Part shown: positions 22,382-32,963 of the stretch, piece after piece
Layout: every line of letters starts with the position of its first letter
Position numbering within the stretch: the stretch's first letter is position 1
Assembly (NCBI GenBank): GCA_963920635.1
Contig: OY987303.1
Coordinates: forward strand, 15,664,175 to 15,728,174
Length of the DNA stretch: 64,000 bases
Direction: 5' to 3'
From: Pseudeuparius sepicola
Taxonomy: Eukaryota > Arthropoda > Insecta > Coleoptera > Anthribidae
Translations under genes and position numbers: made by a program
Notes under the pieces: generated by a model
What the model saw: only the letters and a program-made list of their open reading frames with translations
What the model was told of the DNA's origin: nothing
Database searches by the model: none

Positions 22382-22581
22382 TAATATCAAACTCACCTAG
22401 CACAGAAGCACTCATCGTAGGTAACTTAGTAATAATCACATTTACCACTTAACTACAACTTGTTTCACTTTTCACAATATTAAGTTCACTACACAGCTCA
22501 CCACTTCTCACTCACGACGCGACGTAGGTACCTACCTAACTTTTTCCCGAGCTTTTTCCATAGAATTTAATCAATGTCTTT

Positions 22582-23658
22582 TCACAGAAGTTGTTCGAAA
22601 TGTCGTCCTCCATTCCTGATACAAGCCTCAACTCTTCGCTGCATAGATTCTTTTATTTTGTCTAATGTATCGTGGCTATTTTTTATATCATTTGCAGCGG
22701 CTTCTACACGAGCTCGTAGCTCTTCTAATGTATTTGCAGGAGTGGAGTAAACGATTTGTTTCATGTGACCCCACAAGAAAAAATCACATGGATTTAAGTC
22801 CGGTGACCTCGGTGGCCAGGCAACAGGCCCTCCTTGACCGATCCATTGATCGTGAAAATTATTATCTAGCCATTCTCGTACTATTCTTGCCCGGTGGGGC
22901 GGGGCACCATCGTGCTGTATCCACAAATTTCTGATCAAATCTAATGGCAAATCGTCCAAAAAATTTTCCAAATTATTCCTCAGAAAGTCCAAGTACATAG
23001 CTCCGTTTAGCCGCCCTTCAAAAATATGTGGTCCAACAAGATTGCCATTAACAATTCCTGCCCACACATTTAAAGAAAATCTTTCTTGAAAATGGCTTTC
23101 CCGTACTTCATGCGGATTTTCATCTGCCCAGACATGAGTATTGTGCACATTAAAAATTCCCTCTCGGGTAAAAGCGGCCTCATCTGTCCATAAGACATGT
23201 TTCCCAAAATTATCATTTTCAGTGCTCTTTTGCCTGTACCATTCACAAAACGCTACTCTTCTTGGCAAATCTTCCTCCTTGAGAGCTTGCACTTTTTGCA
23301 CGTGATAAGGATGTAAACCTTGAACTTTCAATGTGCGAAAAACAGTCATGTGCGAAATGTTGAATCTAGCGGCCAATCTTCTTGTACTCGTTCCAGGAGT
23401 TTCTTCAATTGCATCTAAAATTTGAGGTTCTAACTCTCTTACTCGGGCGGTTTGCTCACGGCCAATATCTTGCCTTTGGTGTCCAAAGTTTCCAAAATCT
23501 CTTAACCTTTGGACAATTCTAACAAAAGTTCACGCATTCGGAGTATTCCTTTGTGGAAATTCTTCACGATACATTCTTTGTGCGGCCATTGCTACCTCTC
23601 CTGACAAAAAATATGCTCTCATCATATCTACCATTTCTGCATTGGAATAAAATGCCAT
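22582..23658 (-). pseudogene. Mariner-type DD41D transposase with one nonsense codon
   Basis: The frame runs from ATG at 23658 to the stop at 22582 (358 residues) with one internal TGA at 23530-23532 (codon 43), preceded by GCG; a CGA-to-TGA change would explain it. The N-terminal region has the two helix-turn-helix units (second around TSTRRLAARFNISHMTVFRT). Catalytic residues, numbered in the full frame, are D159 in LWTDEAAF, D250 in IQHDGAPPH and D292 in SPDLNPCDFFLWG. There are 41 residues between the last two, so it is of DD41D type. The 264-residue frame starting at 23376 keeps the whole catalytic domain but lacks the first DNA-binding helices. Apart from the one stop the gene is well preserved, so loss of function is recent, or it may be only allelic. 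Confidence 0.9.
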
Positions 23659-24759
23659 CTTTTATCACTATTATCACCTACCACAACACTAAAAACTTAA
23701 AACACTTTTTGCGTCGCTTTTTGTACACCACGAGAACGACGCCGGGCCGAATCGCGCAATAATTACGAATAAATTCACGGATTCACTCGATTTTGCTCCA
23801 ATTCCACGCCGCGTGGCCGATCTACTAAATTTCAGCAAGCGGGGCGAGGGGCGCGGGTGCGGGGCGCCGGCTACCCACTTCAAACATCGACACCACAGGT
23901 GATTCCCACCATTCATAACTTGTGCGCGATATTAGCCAATCGCGGCTCGCGGCCCCTACTTCTCTCGGGGCGGCGCTACTATGTTGCCAAGTGTGCTGAA
24001 AATTTACCTGATTTAGTAATTTAATTCCGTATAAATTTAATTGTGTAGTGGATTTTTACATGGATTTACCCGTTTTTGTGCGTAATAATTATACGAGATA
24101 GTAGATGAACTTATAACGAATGAAACCCCGTATAAATCCGCGAAAATCAAAAATCGGATTTAAGGGACTTTAAGTCAGTTTGGAGACATGTCGGCATAAA
24201 CGGCAACACCGAATAGTGGTATTGGATGGTATGGGAGAAAGCTTGTGCGCACGCAGGCCGTCTCCGTCACCGTACCGCCGCGCCGTAGCCGACGCGCTAG
24301 TCGAAGATCGTCCGTCCGATTATTATGGGATTTAACAGCTGATTGATATCGATCCGCGTCCGCCTGTAATTTTTGGGAGCGCCAGCTTCAACAAGCAATT
24401 TATTATTATACAGAATGCCTTACGTGTGGCTATTCTGTGGTATAATAATTCTGTTTCCAAAACCGGGACGCGTATGCAAACGTCGCGTCGTGCTAACCGA
24501 TAGTGTTCTGTTGCTTTGCTTTGTTTTACGAACTGTCGTCGGAAGTGAACCTGCTTCTGTACATTTTTCCAGACCCGTTCGTCATTTTTTGAACCAGCAG
24601 TGATGTCCAAACCTGTTGCAATTGCCGCTACGAATTTGCAGTGAAATAACAAGTGATTTTTTAATATTTCCGTTAAGAAATGCAGACCATCGTATAAAAA
24701 GAGTGCCACTAGTTGGGTAGGTAACACAAGAAAATTGTAAAAATAATCGATGCATCTCA

Positions 24760-25150
24760 AAGGTAGGCTTTTTCATGCTATTCGTCGAGCTATTCGCTAA
24801 AAGAACCATTAAGGAGTTGTCCAAAAATTATTTATTTATTTATTTAATCTCCACATACACCCAATGATACATGGTTGCGTCAATATTCTTCAAATACTGC
24901 GAAAAAGCATCGGAAAAAGCGATTCGACTGGCAACTAGTTACCTAGGTAGTGCTTCTTGTGATTTTCGAGAGGATTTTTGGATAACATAAGAAAGAAGTA
25001 CGACACCCGCAAGGAAAATCATGCAGGCATCCGAAAGGTAGTTTTTTGCATTCTATTTGCTAAAAGAACCATTAAAGATTTGTTCAAAAATTAGTTGAAA
25101 GGCTATTCCTGAAATACTGTGAAAGAGCTATACGTCTGACAACGCTGCAC
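24760..25150 (+). repeat. Direct repeats in the right part of the mariner
   Basis: Segment 24763-24945 and segment 25036-25150 share AAAGGTAG, CTAAAAGAACCATTAA, CAAAAATTA, AATACTG and GAAA..GC words in the same order, about 270 bp apart, with moderate divergence. This is an old internal tandem duplication that helps explain the unusual length of the element. Confidence 0.6.
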
Positions 25151-25393
25151 GGCGGAATTGGGGGGGATCCGCGGGAAGCGGCCTCAGTTCCAGCTGGTCC
25201 CGGCAAGGTCAAGGTCCCTGGCTGTGGCGTCGGAAAAGGGGGTTTTAATAGCGTTTTTAAAAAAAATATTTCTGACGTTAATATGCACTTTAGAAAAATT
25301 TTAATTGCATAGGCGTAACAAGCGCATTTTTCCCGACCTGCCCTTAAAATTTCTGTACTTATCAAAGTTACACCCTGTATATATATATATATA

Positions 25394-25928
25394 CAGTGTG
25401 GCCCGTTTGGAATGGAGACACCTCTGTAAAATTGTTATTTTTGCGCTCCGATTTTAAAAAACTTTTTTTTGTTAGATAGGTCTCTGAAAATACCATTCGA
25501 CACACCTTCCAATTGTTTTGAAAACCAAACACCTGGCTAACTGCGACATTTTTTATACCCCCAAAATTCAAGAAATCATATTAGGCATTTTTCTATCAAA
25601 AAAATTTACTAAAAAGGTTGTTTAGAATGAACCAAAAATCCCAAATCCAAAGTTTTATCAAAATCAAAGAATTAAAAATTTCCGAAATAAATAAATTGAA
25701 GGTGCAAAAATCACATTTTAATCAATTTTTACGGATAGCAAAGTTGATTTTTTAACTTCAAATTTCCATGGTACACTTTGCTATCCGTAGAAATTCGTTA
25801 AAATGTGATTTTTGGACCTTCAATTTATTTTTTTCGGAAATTTTTTATTTTTTGATTTTGATAAATTTTGGATTTGGGATTTTTGGTTCATTCTAAACAA
25901 CTTTTTTTAGTAAATTTTTTTGGGCACA
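25394..25928. mobile_element. Truncated TA-MITE with palindromic half
   Basis: After TA it starts CAGTGTGGCCCGTTTGGAAT, a mariner-type terminus. From about 25600 to 25922 the sequence is an inverted repeat, with GTTTAGAATGAACC, CAAAAATCCCAAATCCAAA and ATTGAAGGT in the left arm and inverted in the right arm, centred near 25765. No matching right terminus is present; sister sequence of the host element resumes at about 25929. Confidence 0.7.
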
Positions 25929-26656
25929 AGCACAAGCAGGTCCGAACTAAGTCGGAGCCAATCAGCAGGAATCAAAACAATCGGAACAGTCAGACAATTT
26001 AAAATCCGTCAATCAGATTCGCGACTGGTTTCTGATTTCGGTGAGAACAAACTCATATCAACACAGTCGATGAGTATAGGTTAGGGGCTATCACTTCGGC
26101 TATCACACAGTACCTTTCGTCGTCACATCTGCATATTCGCCTGTCGTTTTAATCCATCTGACTCGCTATAAATTTTAATTTACATAACAACATCATTTTT
26201 GCACTAGCTGTCGGTAGAATCACCTTTATAACTATTATACGCGCCACGCGGTAGGGTCACACGTCACACAAACTAATACGCAACACGTTCGACAAACAAC
26301 TGATGCCATGGGTTCGACTGCCTAAGATTTTTCACCCATAACTGATGAAATGCCTCCCCCCTCTCATCTACCTAACACGAACTTGTGTTAATACGTTCAA
26401 TTTGACACAGCTTAGTGCTAAGGGACACCGAATTGTGCTAAGGAACACCGCGTGGTGTGAACAAACACGAAGTCGTGTTAGAAATATAAAAAAATTACAC
26501 CCCTAAGTGTTAAAATTAACGAATTTGTTGTAGTGTGAATTTTACCAAATAAGGTTTGGTTAAGATATTTGGAATCCACCAATTTTCGTGTCAAATTTTC
26601 ACCAAATTTCTTTCACCACTTGCACGAAGAGGATTTGCACCGATTTTTTTACAGTG

Positions 26657-28111
26657 TACATTCCTCGGAGTTTATCGTTGATCCATCTTTATCGGTGCTC
26701 TGATATTATATTTTGGTTAATCCTATGTGCATTTTAGAGTAGTAGTTCAGATTCATTATTATTATTATGTGTTGACAATATGTGCTGACAATAAAAAATA
26801 TAATCACAACTTTCAACAGAAAGCGCTCCATTCCCGTTTCTTTCACCATCTCCTGCCGGCTGGAAGAACTCTGTCTTGCATTACTTTCAGCGGGGACGAG
26901 ATGCAAGGGGTAACGGCGGTCGGGCTGCTTCGGTCATATTCGTGCTTCTTGCCGAGTGATCCTTCTATGTGTTCGGTGCTTCCATAACGAGATGGGGCTT
27001 TGGGTACAAGTGGGTAAAAAACGCTATTGTCGCACTGAGGCTTATCCCCTAAAACTCAAGCGCACAGATTTTCGACTTCCTCCATTGTCCTAGGCGGCGC
27101 CAAAGCGCCGTTTCGGCGCATGGCTCTCGCCTAATTCACGCGTAATCTCCGCGAACGCGATTTCAATTTTCGGCCGCGCATAAATCTGGGCCCGGTTTTA
27201 GCGAAACAATTATGAAATATAGGCGGCGCGGGAGCGCCATAATCCACAGCCCGCCAGATCCGCTGAATAATTACCTATACGGAATTTAATTTACATTTAA
27301 ATAACCGGCAAGGCGGCGAAATAGCGGATTTGAATTATTTATACAAATAAACGGCGCGCGGCGACCTACGGGGTTGGCCGAAATCCACGGGAAAGGGGGC
27401 CATAAACTAGCGGTAAGCCGACTACGGTAGGAGCGGTTCGCATACAGGCTGAATCTTTCTTTTTGTAGACGAGTCGGTGCTGCAGCGTTGATAAAGTTAG
27501 TTTTTCTGTGGTAAGATAAAAATTCATGATTTCTTCCTGTGCAATGAACTCTCCCATGTCAATGTTGGGTATGCTGCTCGTTTGAAATTTTTCCTCAGCT
27601 TGCTTTCTTTAGAATACGAATTATCTGATATTTTTGACCATCATAAATTATACAAATTTTCTCTTTGCAATAAAAGGAATCCAGCGGATTTATCTCGTAA
27701 ATTATTATGAATAAAACAATTTCCTTGATACATGTTCATTTGTCATATGAAAATGAGTAAAAATTGGTCAAAAGTTGCTTTGCGGGCAATATGCACTAAT
27801 CACTGATTGCTTAATTTACTATTAAATATTAAAAAATAAAAATACGTTTATGATATAGTTAACTTTTTCTTTCACAGAAAAGCGGAAATGTTATTTTTGA
27901 ATTAAAAAATCTCCACGGGTCCTGTATTATAATTCCCTTAAAAGGAATAGCGGCTTACTGTTTGTAATTATTCAAAGACAGTTTTTTTGGTTTTATTTTT
28001 ATTTTTTTCGTCAATTTTAAATATCATGTCGAGTTGTCAGGTCGTATAAAGTGATTATTTTTGTATTAAATTCACACAATTAGAACAAATGCAAATCGCA
28101 GGGTAGGAGAG
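26657..28111. other. Non-coding, with GC/CpG-rich patch
   Basis: About 26950-27420 is strongly GC- and CpG-rich against its surroundings, with ATAAATC and AATTATT words embedded in GC-rich sequence. There is no long frame or domain. It is a candidate conserved regulatory segment. The rest is AT-rich and featureless. Confidence 0.4.
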
Positions 28112-28835
28112 CAGGGTTGGACAAGTAGAATATATCAGGTATTTTACAGGGTTTTCTACATGTGGAAAACCATGTAGTTTACCTCCTGGGTTTTCTACAT
28201 ATTATATATGTTTAAAACTCAGTAGAAAAACCGTATTCTTCTCCTTTTTCTTTTTTATTTCAAAATAAATAAATACATATACTTCTAGCATATAATATAA
28301 TAAATTAAAAACTCTATAAATTTACAAAATAAACATAAAACTATATTTTTACTTGAATGCACCTTTACTTTCTAAATCACAAACAGAAAAACAGAATACT
28401 ATAATAGTTGTTAATATCAAATTTTTAATATTCTTCACATTTATTATTATCTACGGTTTTTAATGTGTAATAAACGTGAAGAAGTTTTTTTTATCGTTCT
28501 TCACTTAATGTATTCCGAAGACTCCGAAGAGGAGAGTGGACAAAAGGCCATGTAGAAGAAACTCTAATTGAGCAGTCGAAGAGGGAATCCTCAATAATAA
28601 AATCGACCTCCACTCATTTTATATTACAATAATCACAGCACAGCAAGAATCTTATAACAGATGCAAGAGCCAAATCATGCTAAAATTATTAGGTTATGTT
28701 ATGTTTCTGTTATGCCATGTGATGGCAACTGACCAATAGGAAGTTTTCTACATATTCTACATAGTTTTCTACATTTGCATGTAATTTGCATGTAATGTCG
28801 AAAACTGTTTTCTATATACGTAACTACCCAACCCT
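28112..28835. mobile_element. hAT-type MITE, 724 bp
   Basis: It starts CAGGGTTGGACAAGTAG and ends TACCCAACCCTG (inverse CAGGGTTGGGTAGTTAC). Flanks TAGGAGAG (28104-28111) and TATGAGAG (28836-28843) agree at seven of eight positions, as expected for an older hAT target duplication. The words TTTTCTACAT and CATGTAGAAAAC recur many times near both ends and are probable transposase-binding repeats. No coding sequence is present. Confidence 0.88.
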
Positions 28836-28874
28836 GTATGAGAGTATTTATCTGTCCCGCTTTTTTTCTGTATA

Positions 28875-29030
28875 CAGTGTATCCCAAATTCGACTCTCAC
28901 CATTGGCATATCGGTAACTACAAGAGATAGAGTTGGTTACATGGGGTACCTAAGTTTTAGATAATTTTATAGCCAATCTGATGCCACTGAGAAATCAAGG
29001 CTAAATGACATCGTTTTCGAGTTATTTTCA
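28875..29030 (+). mobile_element. Left end of a TA-MITE
   Basis: TA then CAGTGTATCCCAAATTCGAC and CCATTGGCATATCGGTAACT look like the terminus of a mariner-type MITE. I could not find the matching right end, so the right limit is only nominal. Confidence 0.45.
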
Positions 29031-30687
29031 AAAAACTGAATTTTTCCATTTTGGTTTTTGTTTAATATCTTAGAGACCGATGCTTATACAAAGACAGGAC
29101 TTGGACATTATTAAGGCTCTTTTATCCATCCTTTTTGACGGTAATGTTAGTTTTTTGAAAAAGATTTTCGTTTTCGGGATATGACACACAACTTTTGATT
29201 TTCTTATAGGCGGATTTGTACAAATTTGAAATTTACCATTAAATTCTCTATGTGATTTTTGTTAGTTGTAACATTTAAAAGCGTTGTTTATACCTAACAC
29301 TAAGTAGGTCATGACAAGTCTGTAATACATTTTAACATTATTATATTGGGTAACGAGAACAATATTATTTTTAAGAATATGGGTTCCAAAATGGTTCGAA
29401 ATAAAGATTGATTATGGAAAATGTATTCATAGAATTCGAAACAAAACTCAAATTATTTCCTTTTGAGGTGTCTAAAATATCTATCAGTTAGCTTTGTTAT
29501 AGACTCACAAAATGTTTAGCAGGAACCTGCATTGAAAATACCGTTTCCTGGTGACTTATAGTCGCCATAAAAATGCTTCGAATCGATTCCAACTAGTCAC
29601 AGAATGTTTCCAAAAAATCTTCACTGAAATATCAAAATACCTACGGTTTTCGTCCTAATAATTAATTTCATTGGATTTTTTCCATTGTCTAATAACACAG
29701 GTTTGTTGTAAATGGAGGTAAGTTCTCTTTCTATATTTCGCTCTCTATCAAAATATCTTTATATAGCGCTGTGCAGGGTGTCCGATTGTACCCGCTAAAC
29801 GAAACCGATACCCGCAGAGATCATAAAATGCAGGGAGGGGAGCAAATGAAGAAGCGCCCAACAAACAACAATTAATCTTAAAAAAACGAATACCGTCTGG
29901 AGATATTAATTATTCGAAAACACAACTTGTCAGCCACCAGCGGCGCTGGCCGCGGGGGCGCCGTGTCCCAACAAAAGGGCTAAGGTGTAAGTTTTTGGGA
30001 AACAAACAGTTGTAATTTACAGTTTTGATCGTCCCGAATAAGACAAGCAGCGGGGCGTTGCCGGCCAGGATACCGCTGGGCGACGCGCGGGAGGCTTGAT
30101 TTACTTTGGGAATTTAACACGGATTATTGGTTAATATTTTAGGAAGTACACGGACGGGAAGGTTGTTTATGGAGGCCAGTTGGAGGATATTTCATGGAGG
30201 ACTTAATTAGGAAATTCGAAAGAAAGATGAGATAGTATCGAACGCAAATACATTGCCTGTCGGGCATAGAACATGCATACATTGAATTGACAAGTAGATG
30301 GAAGGAGTGTAGAGAGAGAAACTGGCAGCCAAACTTGAGTAAGTGAAATGGTAAAGAAATCAGCTGATTCCGGCAAAAACCACATAACACAAAAGAGGTG
30401 TTTGTCCTAACTTTCTATTTTTGTGTCCTGGGCTTCAAACGAGTTCCGTTGTCAAACGTCATTTTAATTTTCCTTCTGTCCCAAGTCCCAGTACGAATAG
30501 GAGTAATTATTGTATTATTTATATTTGATTTGAGTTCGTGTCGTGGGGGCAGTTTCGTATAAAACGGCGTTGAGTTTTCTTAGTTGGTGTTTGGTTTAAT
30601 ATTATTTTTAGATCGGAGAGACAATTTAATTTAGCGATGTGGCTATATTCTCTCTGTTTAAGTTGTAAATTACAAAAAAGAGGATCA
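29031..30687. other. Non-coding DNA
   Basis: No gene is recognised. A GC-rich patch lies at about 29925-30110 and a lone GTGCAGGGTGTCCGATTG at 29770-29787 resembles a transposon end. Overlapping minus-strand frames at 30139-30390 have no motif. Confidence 0.4.
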
Positions 30688-30888
30688 ACTCCTGTTGTTG
30701 TATTTGGATGTACCAAACGGGGCGGAAAGAATAAGAATAGTGGGGTTTCTTTTCATTCGTAAGTCTTAAAAATCTTTGCTAATAACTTTGCAGTTTTCCA
30801 AGAGATAAGGTAATATTAGAGACAAGTGGATTGCAGCAATAAAAAGGAAAAATTTTGTATTGTCTACAAGTATTTACTTGCATTTGTA
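30688..30888 (+). pseudogene. THAP-type zinc-finger relic, two exons
   Basis: Exon 1 (to 30758) reads VVVFGCTKRGGKNKNSGVSFH and ends at a GTAAGT donor. A TTTGCAG acceptor precedes exon 2 (from 30794), which gives FPRDK and then, after a one-base frameshift, RDKWIAAIKRKNFVLSTS before a stop at 30886-30888. The order GC..G.SFH.FP.D..R..W..AI.R.N is that of the N-terminal C2CH THAP domain, a sequence-specific DNA-binding module found in host regulators and P-type transposases. The first zinc-binding cysteine appears replaced by valine, and no start codon is adjacent. It is therefore a decayed fragment. Whether it came from a transposon or a host THAP gene cannot be told. Confidence 0.6.
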
Positions 30889-31816
30889 GTCAACAATTTA
30901 TTGAGAGCAATTTCATAGAGAATTTTGGGCAGCGCAAATTTAAAAAGTAGGTATGTAATTACTACAGTTTTTTATTTTCCAAGTCATGATAGAAACTCTT
31001 ATCAAGGGAAAAACTGGCAAAATATTGTGCTAACGAACCTAGCTCTTCGTAGTCAAAGATGGAATTAATCTTGAGGTTCTGGTACCTTTAATAAGGTAAT
31101 TATTTGTAATTATTTTTGTTAGATGCCTAAACATTAAAAATTATATAAAAATATGTAAAAGCTACCTGTCTTACATGCTTTTCCTATTAAATTGAATTTT
31201 AAAATTAATAAATCAGTTAAGATAAGCAATTAAAGTTGAAAATGTATACCTTATCCTAGATATTTTGTCGCCTTTATTTTAAAATAAACTTTTATTTTGG
31301 AATTTCTATTTTATTTGTCTCAATTTACTTCAAGGTACATAAAATTGCCATGTAGGTAATTTTTTTTAATCAATTCACTACTTTTTTCTGTGCAATATTT
31401 ACATAATTGTGGCTATATAGAAAAATTCTCATTCCTACAAACAAGCCCCGAATTTCGGAATACAGATCATACAATAAAGAGAATTACGGAACATGCCCAT
31501 TAAATTCGCCCATTAATATGCAACATCCCTATATACCTCGTTTGCCTGAATCAGCTGACACGTTCATTAGGCGTCCTTGTCTTACTTATTGCCATTTGAA
31601 ACCTATCTCTCTCTAGAGTTGGCTGCCCCAAACAACAATGAAAGTGGTACCTGTGCGACTTCCATTGTACTTATCAATTCGATGCATGCATATTGCTGGT
31701 ATCGGGCACCACATTAGCTCGAAGACAATAATAAACTGTATTTTAAAATTCTGCTTTCATTTTTACAAAAGTTTGCCTCATTCCAAGTAGCATTTTTAGT
31801 GGGCGCCACGTAACGA
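30889..31816. other. AT-rich non-coding DNA
   Basis: No gene or element ends recognised. The frame at 31407-31616 has no recognisable motif. Confidence 0.4.
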
Positions 31817-31987
31817 CCATGGAAGAAAGTCGCCTAATATGGGCATAGTCCCTAATATGGGGTACCTTAATTTCTCGCAGGATCTAAGGTGCTGCCATCT
31901 ATTTGGTGGGGACTATACTAAACTTCTAGAAGTGGCATGTAACTAGTAAACATCTCACGATGCAGAGAGCTACAGTTGCAATTCAAC

Positions 31988-32062
31988 ATGACCAACAAAA
32001 TTAGTGAGCGTATTGAAAATTTCCAGCTTCTAGAAAATCGTGTGAATTTGGCTACAAAAAAG
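31988..32062 (+). pseudogene. Candidate 5' exon of the pogo-like relic
   Basis: The ATG opens MTNKISERIENFQLLENRVN and continues to a GTAAAT donor after 25 codons, in phase 0. The next good acceptor before the pogo-like exon is at 32291-32293. The peptide itself is not diagnostic. The call rests on position inside the element and on the splice signals. Confidence 0.35.
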
Positions 32063-32293
32063 GTAAATTAAATTATTGCTTGTTGTTCAAAACGTGTATA
32101 AAGGTCTAGTTTTAGCTTAGACTGGTTCTTTTATATATATATATATATATATTTGCTTATTTTTTAACAGCTACTGTTTTATTCTTACTACTGCCCTATA
32201 GGCCTAATATGGGGCATACTCTGGGAATCCTAATTTGGGGTACCCCATAATAAGCTGCATTTAGTTTAATCTGGCTTTCCTTTTTAATTTCAG

Positions 32294-32556
32294 ATGACAA
32301 ACAATCCGAAAAATATGATAGCTGCTACATCAGCTTGTAGGGAAAAATAATGGGATACTTTAAAAGTTCCCAAACATATATGGAGTGCCTCAGACGACGT
32401 TGGAAAGATGTAAAAATGAATGGAGCAGCAGAAGATATTGTTTATGGTAGTCTTGGGCGGAAACCTGTTTTTCCATTGACATGGAAAATTCAATCGTCAA
32501 TCATGCTATGGAAACGGAGAAAAAAATATTTACTTTTGTACGAATTGAAAATTTAA
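32294..32556 (+). pseudogene. Pogo-like transposase DNA-binding fragment
   Basis: After a TTTCAG acceptor the frame reads IAATSACREK, then a stop, then WDTLKVPKHIWSASDDV. After a shift it continues in the frame of 32350-32556 with RRRWKDVKMNGAAEDIVYG and SLGRKPVFPLTW. AC+xK...A.K...VP..TL followed within about 30 residues by LGRKPVF is the pattern of the psq/CENP-B-like helix-turn-helix of insect pogo-family transposases. One nonsense codon and one frameshift kill it, and the DDE domain is absent. Confidence 0.6.
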
Positions 32557-32963
32557 ATAGTTTTATAATTGTTTTAAAGAATTATTTTTTGATAGTTTTT
32601 GTTTTGTTTTTAAAATAACACCCAAATAAAGACATACTTACCCAACCCACCGTGTTTCTTTTGTAGGTAATTTATTTAAACACCAATTTTAATAATTTCT
32701 TAGGTAGGTACCCATATTATTAGGAAATAGAAGTACCCCATATTAGGGATAGAGTTACCTAATATGGGGTAGTTGCCTAAAAAAGTTTAAAAGCAAAAAA
32801 CTGAAAAGTTAGAACTTTAATTTTAGTTTCAAGTAGACAATCAGGTTGCGCAAGGGATGAAGTCCAATTTTGAAAAAAAGTTACGTTGATTCTTTTAAAA
32901 ACACTAAACTTTTAGGGGGGATTACAAAAATGTACCCTATATTAGGCGACTTTCCTCTACCGT

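Larger units (their letters stand above)
21309..25377 (-). mobile_element. 4.07-kb mariner element (DD41D), inserted in (TA)n
   Basis: The left end CAGGGTGTATCTTTGATAGG and the right end (inverse, CAGGGTGTAACTTTGATAAG) form about 34-bp TIRs with two mismatches, flanked by TA tracts that were one microsatellite before insertion (compare 35970-36038). One transposase gene lies on the minus strand (22582-23658) with a single nonsense codon. The element is about three times the usual 1.3-kb mariner length. The extra DNA includes a 300-bp foldback (22083-22381), a GC-rich block upstream of the gene (23740-24330) and internal direct repeats (24760-25150). Confidence 0.85.
20702..26656. mobile_element. 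Palindrome-array element, copy 1 (interrupted)
   Basis: It starts CACAGTAAAAAATCCGGTG and ends with the inverse of CACTGTAAAAAAATCGGTG. The left subterminal zone (20717-20893) carries seven consecutive imperfect palindromes of the form GTGTNAA...TTNACAC. The right zone (about 26375-26600) carries AACAC-N5-GTGTT types. An uninterrupted sister copy lies at 35394-37001. Here a mariner (21309-25377) and a MITE fragment (25394-25928) have entered at the internal (TA)n tract. Without them the element would be about 1.35 kb. I found no clear target duplication for this copy. No transposase gene is recognised. Confidence 0.8.
31817..32963 (+). mobile_element. Pogo-like element relic with repeated CCTAATATGGGG
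   Basis: The left end GAAGAAAGTCGCCTAATATG is matched by the inverse of GAGGAAAGTCGCCTAATATA at the right end. The motif CCTAATATGGGG or its inverse occurs at about 31834, 31850, 32200, 32225 (degenerate), 32735, 32758 and 32937, in both subterminal zones and in the middle. The interior encodes pieces of a pogo-type DNA-binding region. TA at the right flank and TG at the left could be a mutated TA duplication. A short (TA)n lies at 32133-32152. Confidence 0.7.
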
